From contig JAUNAY010000086.1 of NCBI GenBank assembly GCA_030527385.1, positions 1 to 5,381 on the forward strand: a stretch of DNA of 5,381 nucleotides, read 5' to 3'. Below the pieces are notes generated by a model, which was given only the letters and a program-made list of their open reading frames with translations, did no database searches and was not told the origin of the DNA. Source of the DNA: Fusobacterium sp. Its GTDB lineage: Bacteria > Fusobacteriota > Fusobacteriia > Fusobacteriales > Fusobacteriaceae. How positions within the stretch are numbered: position 1 is the first letter of the stretch; every line of letters starts with the position of its first letter. The position numbers and the translations under genes are program-made. Below are positions 4,198-5,381 of the stretch, in pieces.

Positions 4198-5286
4198 ATG
4201 AGAAAATTAGCACTTTTACTAGGATCATTAGTAGTAGTAGCTTCAGCATCAGCTAAAGAAGTAGTACCAGCACCAGTAGTAGTTGAAGAAGCACCAGTAC
4301 AAATCGTAGAAAAAGAAGTAATAGTTTACAGAGACAAAGAAGAAGGATTCAGACCAAATGGATTTGTAGATCTACAATACAGATACTATGGAAGAACTGA
4401 AAAAAACAACGGAGAATCTGATAAAGATTGGAACGGAGAAAATAATCATTCAAGAATCCAATTATTAGGAAAAATTAATGTGACTGAAAATCAAGCGTTT
4501 GAATACAGAGCAAGAGTATTTAATGACCTTGATAAAGAAACTGGATTACAAGCAGGAGATAAAGATACAGCAGTAAGATTAAGATATTTCTATAATCACG
4601 GAAAATTAGGAGATTCTAAAGTTAATCTAACTTCAAGAGTTCACTATAATGACGGTGGAGATAGCCAAGAATTAGAATATCAAGCAAGATTCAACTTTGC
4701 TGAGTATATGTTCAACAATGATTTTGTAAAAACAACTGATTTCACATTAGCACCTAAATACAAATATGTATGGTCTGATGACAATAGTTCAGCTTATGAT
4801 AACCAAGTAGGATTAGAATTTAATTCATTCTATGAATTACCTTGGGGATTCTCACACGAATTAAATGTGTATGCTGATCAACATTTCTTTGGAAAAGGAA
4901 AAGAAATAACTACAAGAGATGGTAAACAAGATGATAACTTTACAGTTTCAGTAGAAGCTTACTTATATCACACATTACCATTATACTCTAACGACAAACT
5001 ATCAATCGCTTTCAAAAATGAAGGAGGATTTGATACTTGGGATTGGTCAAAAGAAAAAGAATTTACAGCAGCAACAGAATCAGCACCTGAACATGAAGAT
5101 GACGATGTTACTTACCAAGCATACTTACTATCAACAGTTGGAGCAGAATATCAAGCAACTCCAAATGTAGTATTATATGCAGAAGCTGGAGCAGAATACA
5201 GAAACTGGCAAATTACTTCAGAAAAATCAGCATCTAACTGGAGATGGCAACCAACAGTTTGGGCTGGATTCAAAACTACATTCTAA
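4198..5286 (+). CDS. fomA: FomA-family major outer-membrane porin
   Basis: This 362-residue outer-membrane beta-barrel belongs to the fusobacterial FomA family, nonspecific diffusion porins and the most abundant surface proteins of these bacteria. Residues 1-19 form a signal peptide cut after ASA. A Pro/Val/Glu-rich linker follows (20-50, KEVVPAPVV...VIVYRDKEEG). The barrel begins at FRPNGFVDLQYRYYG (51-65) and ends WRWQP...AGFKTTF, with the C-terminal Phe that the BAM machinery recognises. Alternating aromatic strands such as RLRYFYNHGKLG and KYKYVW are typical, and the length matches FomA (roughly 370). The start is ATG 4198, five bases after GGGGAGA and directly before the signal peptide. 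An in-frame ATG at 4174 would add eight residues (MLSKGEII) and has only AAGGG seven bases upstream, so it is less likely. A/T-ending codons mixed with AAC, TTC, TAC and ATC suggest high expression. Fusobacteria often carry several FomA paralogues, so the symbol denotes the family rather than proven orthology. Confidence 0.92.
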   Translation: MRKLALLLGSLVVVASASAKEVVPAPVVVEEAPVQIVEKEVIVYRDKEEGFRPNGFVDLQYRYYGRTEKNNGESDKDWNGENNHSRIQLLGKINVTENQAFEYRARVFNDLDKETGLQAGDKDTAVRLRYFYNHGKLGDSKVNLTSRVHYNDGGDSQELEYQARFNFAEYMFNNDFVKTTDFTLAPKYKYVWSDDNSSAYDNQVGLEFNSFYELPWGFSHELNVYADQHFFGKGKEITTRDGKQDDNFTVSVEAYLYHTLPLYSNDKLSIAFKNEGGFDTWDWSKEKEFTAATESAPEHEDDDVTYQAYLLSTVGAEYQATPNVVLYAEAGAEYRNWQITSEKSASNWRWQPTVWAGFKTTF

Positions 5287-5313
5287 TTTAGTTAAAAATT
5301 TAATATGAATTTT

Positions 5314-5342
5314 AATCCCTGTCATTTGACAGGGATTTTTTT
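5314..5342 (+). terminator. Strong intrinsic terminator of the porin gene
   Basis: AATCCCTGTC (5314-5323) pairs perfectly with GACAGGGATT (5328-5337) around the loop ATTT. It runs into seven consecutive T residues (5336-5342). It begins 27 bases after the porin stop codon and indicates that the porin is transcribed as a single gene. Confidence 0.95.
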
Positions 5343-5352
5343 GTATAAAAAT

Positions 5353-5381
5353 TTGAAAAAGTTATACAAAAAAATTATAAT
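5353..5381 (+). promoter_or_regulatory. Predicted promoter of the next, unseen gene
   Basis: TTGAAA (5353-5358) is followed by a 17-base spacer and a perfect TATAAT (5376-5381), which ends exactly at the window edge. It lies right after the porin terminator, so a separate rightward transcription unit should begin within about 10 bases beyond the window. Confidence 0.65.

Noticed and set aside
5326..5349. Possible promoter formed by TTGACA in the porin terminator and TATAAA downstream.
   Set aside because: The spacer is only 12 bases. The pair at 5353-5381 with a 17-base spacer is far better.
1..5381. CRISPR arrays, transposons, tRNA or rRNA genes.
   Set aside because: No regularly spaced repeats, transposase fragments, terminal inverted repeats or tRNA-like cloverleaf sequences were seen on either strand.

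Overview
The window looks like a chromosomal segment of a Fusobacterium species. The DNA is very AT-rich. Arginine is written almost only as AGA. The right-hand gene encodes a protein with the hallmarks of the fusobacterial major porin FomA: the signal peptide, the Pro/Val-rich linker, the RPNG...VDLQYRYYG barrel start and the WRWQP...AGFKTTF end. I cannot fix the species from this sequence.

Left part (1-651, + strand): the 3' end of a sensor histidine kinase is followed by a small secreted helical protein. This protein has a His/Cys-rich mature N-terminus and resembles the Spy/CpxP/ZraP type of periplasmic stress or metal-sensing accessory proteins. It probably has its own promoter inside the end of the kinase gene. 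A strong bidirectional terminator separates this pair from the convergent operon to its right.

Middle part (656-3775, - strand): a two-gene operon runs leftward from a near-consensus promoter (TTGACA-N17-TATATT). It contains a YfcC/DcuC-type membrane carrier and, 12 bases later, the M20-family cytosolic dipeptidase PepD. The layout suggests uptake or exchange of an amino acid or small peptide coupled to intracellular dipeptide hydrolysis. The carrier almost certainly starts at a TTG codon.

Intergenic part (3629-4197): this gap of about 570 bases holds no convincing protein gene but is not empty. On the - strand a perfect extended -10 (TGG-TATAAT) lies about 120 bases upstream of a good intrinsic terminator, with no ORF between them. 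This is the layout of a small RNA gene. Part of the predicted RNA could pair with the first 13 bases of the porin coding sequence, start codon included. On the + strand the porin leader has a pyrimidine tract and three small hairpins. One leader segment is exactly complementary to the porin Shine-Dalgarno and also to a nearer leader segment.

Right part (4198-5381, + strand): the FomA-family porin gene is followed by a strong terminator. The window ends exactly on the -10 box of a good promoter for an unseen gene to the right.

The most interesting hypothesis is an RNA-based control module for the porin: a divergent small RNA plus a leader that may switch structure. FoxI, a small RNA that represses FomA in F. 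nucleatum, is a known precedent. Whether this candidate is its homologue cannot be decided here.
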